Of a stretch of 64,000 bases of DNA, positions 51,975 to 59,299 are shown piece by piece (positions within the stretch are counted from its first letter, which is position 1; the number at the start of each line of letters is the position of its first letter). This DNA is from Enterocloster bolteae (GTDB lineage: Bacteria > Bacillota > Clostridia > Lachnospirales > Lachnospiraceae), in the NCBI GenBank assembly GCA_021772025.1, contig JAETNT010000016.1, positions 1 to 64,000 of the forward strand. The letters are read 5' to 3'. The notes below the pieces were generated by a model. It saw nothing but the letters and a program-made list of their open reading frames with translations, was not told the origin of the DNA and ran no database searches. The position numbers and the translations under genes are program-made.

Positions 51975-52230
51975 TTTCAAATCCCCCTTCTTGAGAGAAT
52001 TCCATAATTAAATGGGCGTTATCTCGAAGGAGACGCTTAAAATACTCCATTTCTAAAGCAGAGTAGCCAGAAACATTTTCCCAGTCATAATCGGGGAGAT
52101 AACAGGTGGCACTACGAAAACCACCATGGTCATCAGGGGTTTCTATATAAACTTTAACCCGGCCGTCAGGCTTCATTTCTGAATGAGTAATTTCAGTTTC
52201 ATCATTTAGCGTTAAATAAGGATACATCAT
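51958..52230 (-). CDS. Unknown 90-aa partner of DUF4160, copy b
   Basis: Begins MMYPYLTLNDETEITHSE and contains ATCYLPDYDWENVSGYS, clearly related to the 91-aa protein at 51228-51503. A GAGGAGGAAA ribosome site is present. Function unknown. Confidence 0.75.
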   Translation of the reverse strand: MMYPYLTLNDETEITHSEMKPDGRVKVYIETPDDHGGFRSATCYLPDYDWENVSGYSALEMEYFKRLLRDNAHLIMEFSQEGGFENAANI

Positions 52231-52296
52231 AATATTTTCCTCCTCTATATCAGACAGGAACTATTTCACAAGTGCCGTTATATGTTTTTATTTAAT

Positions 52297-52596
52297 CTAT
52301 ATAGCGATTTCCCTATTATCATAAGCATAGCTATTTTCGTAAATATATTCTGGGGCACAATCGATTTCTTCATCTTGCCAGGTGAGGACGCCGTGAACAA
52401 TTTTGAAATTTCGGAATACATCGTCATTTCTCAGAGGGGCAAAAACCTCACCTTTTAATATCTCTGCATCAAAAACACGTTTTTCCCCAGAAGAGAAGGT
52501 GATGAGCATCATCAATCTTCCTGTAACTTTGGCATCTTGTATTTTGATAATGTCTTTTGGTGAGCCGGCATACAAAATCCCATTAATTTCAAACAT
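52297..52596 (-). CDS. DUF2442-like protein
   Basis: 99 aa; LMMLITFSSGEKRVFDAEIL and VFRNFKIVHGVLTWQDEEID fit the DUF2442 pattern. Start at 52596 after ATAGGAGGT. It lies beside the DUF4160 pairs, whose usual partner family is DUF2442, but has no DUF4160 gene directly attached. Confidence 0.7.
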   Translation of the reverse strand: MFEINGILYAGSPKDIIKIQDAKVTGRLMMLITFSSGEKRVFDAEILKGEVFAPLRNDDVFRNFKIVHGVLTWQDEEIDCAPEYIYENSYAYDNREIAI

Positions 52597-52693
52597 AGTA
52601 TACCTCCTATAACGGGCTGATTTTGTTAAAATGTTTGATTGGACAGGAATGGATTTGGCCATGTTTTGCAGCAAGCCGTTGGGCGGTTCTCAT

Positions 52694-53239
52694 TTATTTT
52701 AACAGTTCAGATATCCTAATCATCAATTGCTGCTCAAAGATTCCTGCCGGTACAGGATCCGGGAAGGGATAAACGTTAAAGGTATTATGAGAAAAATCAT
52801 AAACCATAGTAATTTCTGTTATCGGATTTACAATCCAGTATTCACGGATGTTAGAACGCTGGTATAATAGCAATTTTCTCATACAATCGTGCCACTGAGA
52901 GCTGGGAGAAACAATCTCAACAATTAGATCCGGTGCACCAGAGCATCCACGGTCAGTCAGTTTGCCGGAGTCACAGATTACAGAAATGTCAGGCTCTACC
53001 CAGTTAAGATCATCAGCATCCAGATTCACTGCAAAGGGGGCAGGAATTACTTCACAGCCGCCATTATGACTTTTAATATAATGATTAAACTGATAGGAAA
53101 TTTCAGATACCAGTTTCTGGTGCACAAAACTGGGAGGAGCCATGGCGTATAGCTGGCCGTCAATCAGTTCGGCCCGTTCTCCGTCTGGCAGATTCCAATA
53201 ATCTTCTGCAGTATAGAATTGTTTCTGTGGTAGTGCCAT
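52694..53239 (-). CDS. Uma2 family (DUF820) PD-(D/E)XK nuclease-like protein
   Basis: 181 aa. YTAEDYWNLPDGERAELIDG at the N-terminus and the nuclease-like pair WVEPDISVICD and PDLIVEIVSPSSQ are family hallmarks. A GGAGGTTGT site precedes the ATG. Biological role not established for the family. Confidence 0.85.
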   Translation of the reverse strand: MALPQKQFYTAEDYWNLPDGERAELIDGQLYAMAPPSFVHQKLVSEISYQFNHYIKSHNGGCEVIPAPFAVNLDADDLNWVEPDISVICDSGKLTDRGCSGAPDLIVEIVSPSSQWHDCMRKLLLYQRSNIREYWIVNPITEITMVYDFSHNTFNVYPFPDPVPAGIFEQQLMIRISELLK

Positions 53240-53341
53240 ATGACAACCTCCTTAGGTTAATTGTTAATATTCTTTTTCATTTGTAAATTCCCCATTTGGT
53301 TTATATTTATTAAAAAGCCATAAGGCTATTTAATTAAGGTA

Positions 53342-53389
53342 TTGCAATTAACAGATAAATATTCTATAATTAAATGAGAACATGTGTTC
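53342..53389 (+). promoter_or_regulatory. Promoter with LexA (SOS) operator
   Basis: TTGCAA and TATAAT are 17 bp apart (53342-53370). GAACATGTGTTC at 53378-53389 is a perfect match to the Gram-positive LexA box GAAC-N4-GTTC and overlaps the expected start of transcription. DNA damage would therefore induce the downstream HTH gene. Confidence 0.75.
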
Positions 53390-53437
53390 TGAATAGCTAT
53401 TCATATCCTGCAAATACTACTGCAGGAGGTGAACTAA

Positions 53438-53650
53438 GTGGAACCGATAATTCATTACCATCTGTATGATATCCGAATAAGCAAAGGGATGTCAGAAAGG
53501 CATCTGGCCCAGATATCCGGAGTCAGCAAGTCGCAGATAAATAATATTGAAAACGGAATTAAGCACCCTACTGTGCATACCTTGTGTTTACTTTCCCTGG
53601 CGCTTGATGTGTCACCTTACGACCTGTTTTCAATGGAGCGTCCACTATAG
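53438..53650 (+). CDS. Short XRE-type HTH regulator, SOS-controlled
   Basis: 70 aa from GTG, 5 nt after GGAGGTGA. Almost the whole protein is an HTH_3 domain (SERHLAQISGVSKSQINNIE). It could be an antirepressor or activator of excision or replication. The LexA box upstream suggests induction on DNA damage. Confidence 0.8.
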   Translation: MEPIIHYHLYDIRISKGMSERHLAQISGVSKSQINNIENGIKHPTVHTLCLLSLALDVSPYDLFSMERPL

Positions 53651-53656
53651 TGGACG
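53639..53656. repeat. Perfect 18-bp palindrome across the HTH gene stop
   Basis: CGTCCACTATAGTGGACG includes the stop codon TAG. It may be a terminator without a T run, or a regulator-binding site. Confidence 0.55.
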
Positions 53657-53737
53657 AATACATAGAATCGGTCACATTTAAAAATGCGGCGCGTGATCAA
53701 GATATATACAAATTACGCGGGAGGGAAAGGAGTACAT

Positions 53738-53848
53738 ATGAGCTGTGAGAATTATAAAAATTTAATAGTCAAAGCACTGAGCCATATTAATGATGAAAAT
53801 ATACTTCGGCGTATATACTTAATATTAGTGGCGGCACTGAGGGAGTAG
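53738..53848 (+). CDS. 36-aa small protein
   Basis: Starts after GGAAAGGAG. MSCENYKNLIVKALSHINDE followed by a hydrophobic helix (IYLILVAAL). Similar tiny helical proteins occur next to phage HTH genes in Clostridia; function unknown. Confidence 0.55.
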   Translation: MSCENYKNLIVKALSHINDENILRRIYLILVAALRE

Positions 53849-53866
53849 TTATCTGACTGCTCCTTT

Positions 53867-54238
53867 TTATTTAATTCCCAAACAATTCTTCATGAACTCT
53901 TCAATAATTTCCAGTTTATGAGGATCTACATTTGCCAGATAATTTACGGCATTTTTGATAAACTGATTCTCTTCTATGGTTAATTTCCCAAGACTTAAAG
54001 AATAAGCATCATCTTCAGATGTTTGTGTAAACATATTCTCTGATCCGCCTTCACCAGTTCGGAGCCAGACTTCATTAACGTTAAGTTTTAAGCAAATGTC
54101 AGAGATAGTCCTATCACTAGGAATTGCTTTTCCAATTTCATAAGTAGCAATAGTATTTCTTTTTAAATTAAGAATATCAGCTAATTCTTGCTGGGTTAAA
54201 TTCTTTCTTCTGCGGATTTCTTTTATCCTATCATGCAT
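53867..54238 (-). CDS. XRE-family repressor (CI-like)
   Basis: 123 aa from 54238 (GGGGGATAAG upstream). The N-terminal HTH is LTQQELADILNLKRNTIATYE; the C-terminal half is helical and lacks a LexA-type peptidase. Divergent from the next gene with operator-like sequence between, so it is probably the lysogeny-type repressor of this switch. Confidence 0.82.
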   Translation of the reverse strand: MHDRIKEIRRRKNLTQQELADILNLKRNTIATYEIGKAIPSDRTISDICLKLNVNEVWLRTGEGGSENMFTQTSEDDAYSLSLGKLTIEENQFIKNAVNYLANVDPHKLEIIEEFMKNCLGIK

Positions 54239-54306
54239 CTTATCCCCCCTCATTTTGTCAGTTTAATTACATTATAAATTTCAACTACTAAAAAGTCAAT
54301 AGAAGA

Positions 54307-54360
54307 TGTTGAAAAAATCAACAATACCATATTGACAAAAGTCGAAAAACAACTTATAAT
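54307..54360 (+). promoter_or_regulatory. Operator and promoter of the repressor switch
   Basis: Palindrome GTTGA-N5-TCAAC (54308-54322) lies 10 bp before TTGACA (54332), which with TATAAT (54355) forms a 17-bp-spaced promoter for the rightward gene. Confidence 0.65.
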
Positions 54361-54392
54361 AGTCGTACAATCAACAGAAAGGATGTGAATAC

Positions 54393-54578
54393 ATGACAAG
54401 GGCCAGCGAAATTCAATTAACTGATAACACAATCGAAAATCTTAAACTAATGGCTCCTAAACTAACTGAAAGACAACAGAATATAGTTCTTGGCCTGTTT
54501 TTTGGCTTTATGGTGCAAAATGAGAAAGTAGGTGATATGAAAATTGATTCATTAGAAGCAGGAAAAGTAAGTGCATAA
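54393..54578 (+). CDS. 61-aa small protein beside the repressor
   Basis: LTERQQNIVLGLFFGFMVQNEK resembles small phage early proteins found opposite CI-like repressors, but I cannot name a family. AGAAAGGATG ribosome site. Followed by hairpin TCCCCCATC/GATGGGGGA (54582-54604). Confidence 0.65.
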   Translation: MTRASEIQLTDNTIENLKLMAPKLTERQQNIVLGLFFGFMVQNEKVGDMKIDSLEAGKVSA

Positions 54579-54581
54579 ATT

Positions 54582-54604
54582 TCCCCCATCATTAAGATGG
54601 GGGA
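54582..54604 (+). terminator. Hairpin after the 61-aa gene
   Basis: 9-bp stem TCCCCCATC/GATGGGGGA, loop ATTAA, between convergent genes. Confidence 0.6.
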
Positions 54605-54665
54605 GTAAAGGTACTTTTTATGGCTTGGAGTTTTCTTAGAAATATAAGTTTTATGTCTTTTTAAC

Positions 54666-55907
54666 TTAATTATCAGAGGACTTAGGTTTCTCCCTTAGTT
54701 CGTATGCAAGACGATACATATGCTTACAAGGCTTTTGATTTCTGGAAAAATCAGGGCAAGAGCATGTGGAAAGTGTTGTCATATAGCGTCCGCTGACTCC
54801 TTGAAATTGTCCGCTTTTTGAGCTGTGATCTATAAAAAGCGGAGTAATACGTTTATCATAAGAGCGCCACTGCCTTTGAATTTGTTGAGGTAAGTGGTGA
54901 CAATCTCTCCATTTCTCCCAAATAGATGGAGTTTCTGCTGGAAGATGGGAGTTTAAAAAGTCACAAGTTAAAGAAAAAGCCTGAGCATTTTTGGAGCTTC
55001 TTTTATCAATTTTGCCATGAGCTCTAATATAAAGTATGTTGTTATAAGACAATGAGCGTATCGTTTCCAAAAGTTCTGAGTTAGAAAAAAAGTCCTGTCC
55101 AAAATCTTTGAAAATAGCATGATGCGGTGAACATTCCGGAGAGGTTATATGCCATATACCATGAAGAGAGCAATATATAAAATAAGCAAAAAATTCAAGG
55201 CATATTTGTTCACACGAGGAGTTAAGTATAGAACTAATTCCTATTTCAGGGCTACTGTATGGAGATAAACAAATTCCTTGTTCTCCTGCAAATTGAAAAA
55301 GTTCAGGGGTGATGTAATCTGTCATATTTTCTTCAGTCTGCCTACCAATAAGTAAACTCATATCTTCCACTGAACAATGTTCAGGTATAGGGATATTTAT
55401 ATCCTTAGCAAAATTAATTTGTGCTTCTGATGCCGGGCGCTCTGTTCTGGGATTGGGATCCAAGGTAAGAGAATAGGGGGGCAGCAACTCCGTTTTTTGA
55501 GCAACGATTTCCGGAGACGTCCCTTCTTTGGCAACCACAGTTTCGGTTTTCTGACGATTAGTTTTCGGGTTTTTCCCTTTGAGCTTGTAAACATGAAAAC
55601 GTGGTAGTCCACTAACATCAGGATAGATCAGGGAGTTATCTTCCTGAATAGATGGTGGAGGTGAACTGGAGGGACGAGAAGGGGGTAAAGGAGTTTTTGC
55701 TTTTGCCAAAATATGATTTTCCGGTAATTGAGAATCCTGGTAATCAGATGTGGCCCTTCGTTGAGTTTTTCGGTAAATAGCTAAGATAATAAATCCAATA
55801 ACTATAATTACAAGTATTGCAGGAAGCATTTTTATTAAAAAAATAAGAAGTTTCAAGAAAGAGATAAGGAGGTCAAATAAGTCAGATATAAGATCGAAAA
55901 TAACCAT
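54666..55907 (-). CDS. Membrane-anchored SWIM zinc-finger protein
   Basis: 413 aa. A long N-terminal hydrophobic region (about 1-45) should anchor it in the membrane, followed by a Pro/Ser-rich linker. A helical SEAQINFAKDINIPIPEHC region lies mid-protein, and the SWIM motif near the C-terminus is CSCPDFSRNQKPCKHMYRLA (CxC...CxH). SWIM fingers bind DNA or protein. The next gene upstream also has SWIM. Function unknown. Confidence 0.75.
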   Translation of the reverse strand: MVIFDLISDLFDLLISFLKLLIFLIKMLPAILVIIVIGFIILAIYRKTQRRATSDYQDSQLPENHILAKAKTPLPPSRPSSSPPPSIQEDNSLIYPDVSGLPRFHVYKLKGKNPKTNRQKTETVVAKEGTSPEIVAQKTELLPPYSLTLDPNPRTERPASEAQINFAKDINIPIPEHCSVEDMSLLIGRQTEENMTDYITPELFQFAGEQGICLSPYSSPEIGISSILNSSCEQICLEFFAYFIYCSLHGIWHITSPECSPHHAIFKDFGQDFFSNSELLETIRSLSYNNILYIRAHGKIDKRSSKNAQAFSLTCDFLNSHLPAETPSIWEKWRDCHHLPQQIQRQWRSYDKRITPLFIDHSSKSGQFQGVSGRYMTTLSTCSCPDFSRNQKPCKHMYRLAYELREKPKSSDN

Positions 55908-55921
55908 GCTTTTCTTCCTTT

Positions 55922-56641
55922 CTAAAAATTGTAATAGGACGACTCTTGCCTTTCATCAGGATATAGAGCGCAAAGCTTTCTATGCAAGGTATGTCCTAAA
56001 TGTGAAATGCTTGGATGAAGGGTTACACATTTTTGGTTATCAGGGAAAACGATATCTTCTTTTGTAACAAAAGGAGCAACTAATTCGATTAGAGCTGCTT
56101 TAGTCCGGGGATTCTTCATTCCCTCGGGGAGGAACTGGCGCACTGATTGGATGTGAAGATGTTTTAGTAAGCGTTCAGGTTGAGTAACTTCACTCGCAAG
56201 ATTGCAGGAAATCAACTTATCGGCAAAACTTTTCGGATAAAGAGTTTCACCGGAATTGTTATTTCCGCATAGGTAGCAGAAATATTTAAATTTAATCTGT
56301 TCATCTTCTGAAAGGCAGGATTGAATAAGTTCCATAGCCGCTTCTTTTGAAAGATGATCTGACTGCAAATCCTTAGATAGTGGAAAGACGTCTAATTCAT
56401 GGGCGAGGCGGTACATGTGTTTACAAGGAAGTTTTCGTCTTACAAAATCAACGCAGTCACATTGAGATAAGGAAGTAACATATTGGCCTTTTGAACCTTT
56501 AAAAAGTCCAGAAGCTTCCTCCTTATTGATACTGATGGGAGAACATTTCTTTTCTAACGCGCGTTCTTGACGTTTTTTCTGTTCGGATGAGGAATGAACA
56601 TCCTTCCATTGCTCCCAAGTGGAAATAGTTAAAGCATCCAT
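55922..56641 (-). CDS. SWIM zinc-finger protein
   Basis: 239 aa. The N-terminal part carries the SWIM motif CDCVDFVRRKLPCKHMYRLA (about 79-98). The C-terminal part is helical, with a CYLCGN pair and an LKHLHIQSVRQFLPEGMKNP segment. Start after GGAGG. It is 14 bp upstream of the membrane-bound SWIM gene, and both share a KGQYVTSLS/SGRYMTTLS lead-in, so they are distant paralogues in one operon. Confidence 0.75.
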   Translation of the reverse strand: MDALTISTWEQWKDVHSSSEQKKRQERALEKKCSPISINKEEASGLFKGSKGQYVTSLSQCDCVDFVRRKLPCKHMYRLAHELDVFPLSKDLQSDHLSKEAAMELIQSCLSEDEQIKFKYFCYLCGNNNSGETLYPKSFADKLISCNLASEVTQPERLLKHLHIQSVRQFLPEGMKNPRTKAALIELVAPFVTKEDIVFPDNQKCVTLHPSISHLGHTLHRKLCALYPDERQESSYYNF

Positions 56642-56754
56642 AATATTATCCTCCGTAAAATATTTCAGTATGGTGGTACTGATGATATATTGATTATTTC
56701 ACAATTATATCACGCGAAGGACAATAATACTAGGGAAAGAAGGAGGTGAGAGAC

Positions 56755-56979
56755 ACGGAAGGAGCAATGAACTGGGGAAATTGGGTGTCTGTAAACTTAC
56801 CTGAAAATTGTGTAAATGTTTGTATTTTTTTTAATAAGGAGGTAGCAGAGCTCCACATAAAAAAATTTGGAGCCAGTCCTCTTTATGGTTTTAATGAAGA
56901 AGACGACTGGCTTCCGGTAAAAGTTTTTATAACCTGCGGGGGGAGTCTAGCCCCAAATCGGAGGTGTCCGGAAATTTAG
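56755..56979 (+). CDS. Small protein of convergent pair 1 (possible ACG start)
   Basis: 74 aa if translation begins at ACG 56755, which lies 4 nt after AAGGAGGTGAG. Alternatives are GTG 56746, buried in that site, or ATG 56767 with only 2 nt spacing. Sequence features: NWGNWVSVNLPENCVNVCIF, then DDWLPVKVFI. Its 3' end overlaps the minus-strand gene by 53 nt. Family unknown. Confidence 0.5.
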   Translation, partial: TEGAMNWGNWVSVNLPENCVNVCIFFNKEVAELHIKKFGASPLYGFNEEDDWLPVKVFITCGGSLAPNRRCPEI

Positions 56980-57130
56980 GGGGATTTTCTCCGCACCATT
57001 TAAGATGCAGTTCAGTCACGTTGGCCCCATTACCTTTGAGGTAGACTTCTCCCCACCCAAGGGAAAAATAGCGCTCACGAACAGCTGAAATAGTTGCATT
57101 GGTCACCGGTTGGCAAAAAATAACATTCAT
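56927..57130 (-). CDS. 67-aa small protein of convergent pair 1
   Basis: AAAAGGAG site before the ATG. MNVIFCQPVTNATISAVRER then SLGWGEVYLKGNGANVTELH. Family unknown. Promoter TTGTCC-17-TATACT lies upstream on the minus strand (about 57200-57235). Confidence 0.6.
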   Translation of the reverse strand: MNVIFCQPVTNATISAVRERYFSLGWGEVYLKGNGANVTELHLKWCGENPPKFPDTSDLGLDSPRRL

Positions 57131-57199
57131 AACATAAACTCCTTTTTATGATTTTTGCATAGTCCTTTTTCTTACTTACTTGGCTCTGGCGGGAGCCTG

Positions 57200-57235
57200 T
57201 AAGTACAGTATATAGCGGGACGGAGAAGGGGACAA
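57200..57235 (-). promoter_or_regulatory. Minus promoter of module I
   Basis: On the minus strand TTGTCC and TATACT are 17 bp apart and are followed by GTACTTACAGGC. The same elements and downstream bases occur in module IV near 59300-59335. Confidence 0.65.
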
Positions 57236-57258
57236 GCGGAAGTTGGCCATGGATTTTG

Positions 57259-57296
57259 CATCAGACAAAGGAGCTTAGAGAGGGGGGTGAGGTAGG
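57259..57296 (+). promoter_or_regulatory. Shared 5' leader, module I
   Basis: GCATCAGACAAAGGAG then AGAGAGGGGGGTGAGG. Closely similar leaders occur at about 57931, 58768 and (weaker) 59382, each ahead of a plus-strand small gene. Confidence 0.65.
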
Positions 57297-57464
57297 ACGG
57301 ATTGGATTCATACAATGTATTATTTGTGTTGGATTGTAGCTGCAGTCGGGCTGTTAGTAGAAGGAGCTTTCCATGGAATTATTGGAGTAATTTTTTATGG
57401 GATGTACGCAGCTGCAATTATATGGGTACTTACATCTTTTTTAGTACAGTGCCAAGTTCTTTAG
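57297..57464 (+). CDS. Small two-helix membrane protein, pair 2 (possible ACG start)
   Basis: 55 aa if read from ACG 57297, or 49 aa from ATG 57315, which lacks a ribosome site. An in-frame TGA at 57288 excludes earlier starts. The strong GGGGGGTGAG site is 5 nt before ACG. Two hydrophobic helices: YYLCWIVAAVGLLVEGAF and IIGVIFYGMYAAAIIWVLTS. The 3' end overlaps the minus-strand gene by 35 nt. Too short and shadowed to be found by length alone. Confidence 0.5.
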   Translation, partial: TDWIHTMYYLCWIVAAVGLLVEGAFHGIIGVIFYGMYAAAIIWVLTSFLVQCQVL

Positions 57465-57825
57465 CTATTTCTTCAAGTAGTTTATCAGCCGATTCACATT
57501 CTTTGTTAATAACGAGTTGGTGAGCCGTAGACATTTTTTCCTTTAAATTATCTGGTGCATACATATAAGCGAGAAGGTATACTTTTCCATACTCTTCAAG
57601 CTCTGATTTTTCTGTAAGATTGGAGAAACCGATAAAAGAAAGATAATTTTCAAATATTTTTCTTTTATACAAAGAGGTTTCTTTATATCGCTGATGGCGA
57701 ACTTCAATCCATTTATAAATGAGAGTAAATATGTTGTTGATAATAGTAGTGATAGGCGCACTGAGAAGAGCACACAAAGAAATTAAAATAGCTAAGGTTA
57801 TTTCAGGATTGTAATTGTTAAGCAT
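57430..57825 (-). CDS. 131-aa membrane-anchored protein, pair 2
   Basis: AAAGGAGA site before ATG. One N-terminal membrane helix (about 8-38), then a basic and acidic helical cytoplasmic part (RHQRYKETSLYKRKIFENYL). Resembles small phage membrane proteins in layout; family unknown. Confidence 0.65.
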   Translation of the reverse strand: MLNNYNPEITLAILISLCALLSAPITTIINNIFTLIYKWIEVRHQRYKETSLYKRKIFENYLSFIGFSNLTEKSELEEYGKVYLLAYMYAPDNLKEKMSTAHQLVINKECESADKLLEEIAKELGTVLKKM

Positions 57826-57961
57826 TATTTTCTCCTTTCAATATGATGAACTGACAATAGTCATATTCTTAAAATTATATCATGTAAAAAGAGATGCTAC
57901 CAGAGCAATCTTGAGGAAATGCCTAGCGTAGCATCAGACAAAGGAGAATAGGAAGGACAAG

Positions 57962-58204
57962 ATGGAGAAGATAGAGCAAATGAGCCATAAGGAAGCAGTG
58001 AAAATGACAACTTTAACAAATAAGATTCTTGCTGTTATTGAAGTGGAAACGGATTATACATATCAAGATGTCATGCGAGCATTGGATTCGATTAAAAAGA
58101 ATTATGAGAAAAAAGGTGGTGACCTCCTAAATAGTGTAAGAATTCAAGAGGTCGCACAGTTTGGCGGATTATTGAACGGACTTGTAAATAACCTAAACAA
58201 ATGA
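57962..58204 (+). CDS. 80-aa helical protein, unit 3
   Basis: ATG follows GGAAGG within the shared leader (CATCAGACAAAGGAG at 57931). MEKIEQMSHKEAVKMTTLTN and VETDYTYQDVMRALDSIKKN; helical, no family recognised. ATG here stands where the neighbouring modules have ACG. Confidence 0.65.
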   Translation: MEKIEQMSHKEAVKMTTLTNKILAVIEVETDYTYQDVMRALDSIKKNYEKKGGDLLNSVRIQEVAQFGGLLNGLVNNLNK

Positions 58205-58219
58205 CATTGGAGGTAAGAG

Positions 58220-58378
58220 ATGGAAAATGTAGACAAGACAATAGATGCTATTTGTGATTGGGTTCAAAAAGAATTGAAATCGGAAGCTATTACTGAAAAA
58301 AGTATTTTGCCTGATATGGTGAAATCTCTGGCGGAATTGGTATCCGCCAGAGGTTTGAAGCTTACTCGTCACTCTTAA
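58220..58378 (+). CDS. 52-aa small protein, unit 3
   Basis: ATG after TGGAGGTAAG. MENVDKTIDAICDWVQKELK then KSILPDMVKSLAELV; helical. Second gene of the plus side of unit 3, overlapping the minus gene by 17 nt at the 3' end. Family unknown. Confidence 0.6.
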   Translation: MENVDKTIDAICDWVQKELKSEAITEKSILPDMVKSLAELVSARGLKLTRHS

Positions 58379-58586
58379 GAACATCCACAACCATGAGATT
58401 TGTTCCAGATACTGTGACGTTTCCGCTTTGAGAATATAGGTGCATTAAACCCATAGGAATTTTGGCGGTAAGGATGTCATCACCACTGAGTTCCTGTATG
58501 CCAGAAGTGGATTTGAACACAATTTTTGTGACACCTCTGACATCATATGTATTCCCATCGGAATAGACAAAATGAAAATCAAACAT
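58362..58586 (-). CDS. 74-aa small protein, unit 3
   Basis: AAAGGAGAAAAC site. MFDFHFVYSDGNTYDVRGVT then IPMGLMHLYSQSGNVTVSGT: a small beta-rich domain. Family unknown. Convergent with the 52-aa gene. Confidence 0.6.
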   Translation of the reverse strand: MFDFHFVYSDGNTYDVRGVTKIVFKSTSGIQELSGDDILTAKIPMGLMHLYSQSGNVTVSGTNLMVVDVLKSDE

Positions 58587-58767
58587 AACCGTTTTCTCCT
58601 TTCTATGTATTTGGTATTGGTGGTGCCTGTAGTCTGATTATAAGGGAGAAATAGTATTATAGCAAGGCAAATAATGGGGAGCGGAGTCTTAACTTAACGG
58701 AGGGAGAGCTTAAGTAAATGACATTGGGGTGAAGTAGGCCATTATTTGTTGATGTGTAAGTTTTTGG

Positions 58768-58805
58768 ATCAGACAAAGGAGCATAGAGAGGGGGGTGAGT
58801 CTAAG
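58768..58805 (+). promoter_or_regulatory. Shared 5' leader, module III
   Basis: ATCAGACAAAGGAG then AGAGAGGGGGGTGAG, as in module I. The conserved stretch is inside the longer open frame that begins at 58746, which argues that frame starts later. Confidence 0.65.
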
Positions 58806-59093
58806 ACGGAAGCAAAGCACATTAATAATGATAAAGTTAAAAATACAGATTTCTCGTTAGAAGTATATCAACATTTTGGACTTGACTTGTTAGAAATGAA
58901 AGAAAAGGGACAGGAGCATGAATGGGGTATCTGTAACAGAGAAGAGGCAGAAAGATGTACGAGAAATATGCTGGGATTTGGCATGGAGCAGAGCCAGCAA
59001 GTAATCATCGACTACGATAAAGATTATGATTGGGTACTTATACGAAGAGTAAAAAGAAAATGCGGGGATGTGGATACCCTGCAGAGAAATTAG
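58806..59093 (+). CDS. 95-aa small protein, pair 4 (possible ACG start)
   Basis: Read from ACG 58806, 6 nt after GGGGGGTGAG. An ATG at 58752 is in frame but lies before the conserved leader and has no site. Features: FSLEVYQHFGLDLLEMKEKG, then RCTRNMLGFGMEQSQQVIID and YDWVLIRRVKRK. Family unknown. Overlaps the minus-strand gene by 4 nt. Confidence 0.5.
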   Translation, partial: TEAKHINNDKVKNTDFSLEVYQHFGLDLLEMKEKGQEHEWGICNREEAERCTRNMLGFGMEQSQQVIIDYDKDYDWVLIRRVKRKCGDVDTLQRN

Positions 59094-59260
59094 AAGAGTT
59101 TTAATTCTTGTTCTAGTGGGCAAGGGGTGATAGAGCATATATCAGAATATCTACATTGGGATTTGTTTATATCGGAACCAATGGATTCAATGATGGTGGG
59201 TTCGGCAGTATAAGGGCATGTTTGTAAAGTACCTTTTGCCAGATAGTATTCATCATCCAT
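59090..59260 (-). CDS. 56-aa four-cysteine protein, pair 4
   Basis: MDDEYYLAKGTLQTCPYTAE at the start, and later CRYSDICSITPC; four Cys may bind metal. Site AAAGAAGAGA. The same promoter as in module I (TTGTCC-17-TATACT) lies upstream near 59300-59335. Family unknown. Confidence 0.55.
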   Translation of the reverse strand: MDDEYYLAKGTLQTCPYTAEPTIIESIGSDINKSQCRYSDICSITPCPLEQELKLF

Positions 59261-59299
59261 ATCCAGTCTCTTCTTTCTTCCGTACTAGGCTGCGGCAAC

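Noticed and set aside
58746-58805. Longer N-terminus for the 95-aa protein, from TTG 58746 or ATG 58752
   Set aside because: This part is the non-coding leader shared with other modules, including the ribosome site. No site lies upstream of these codons.
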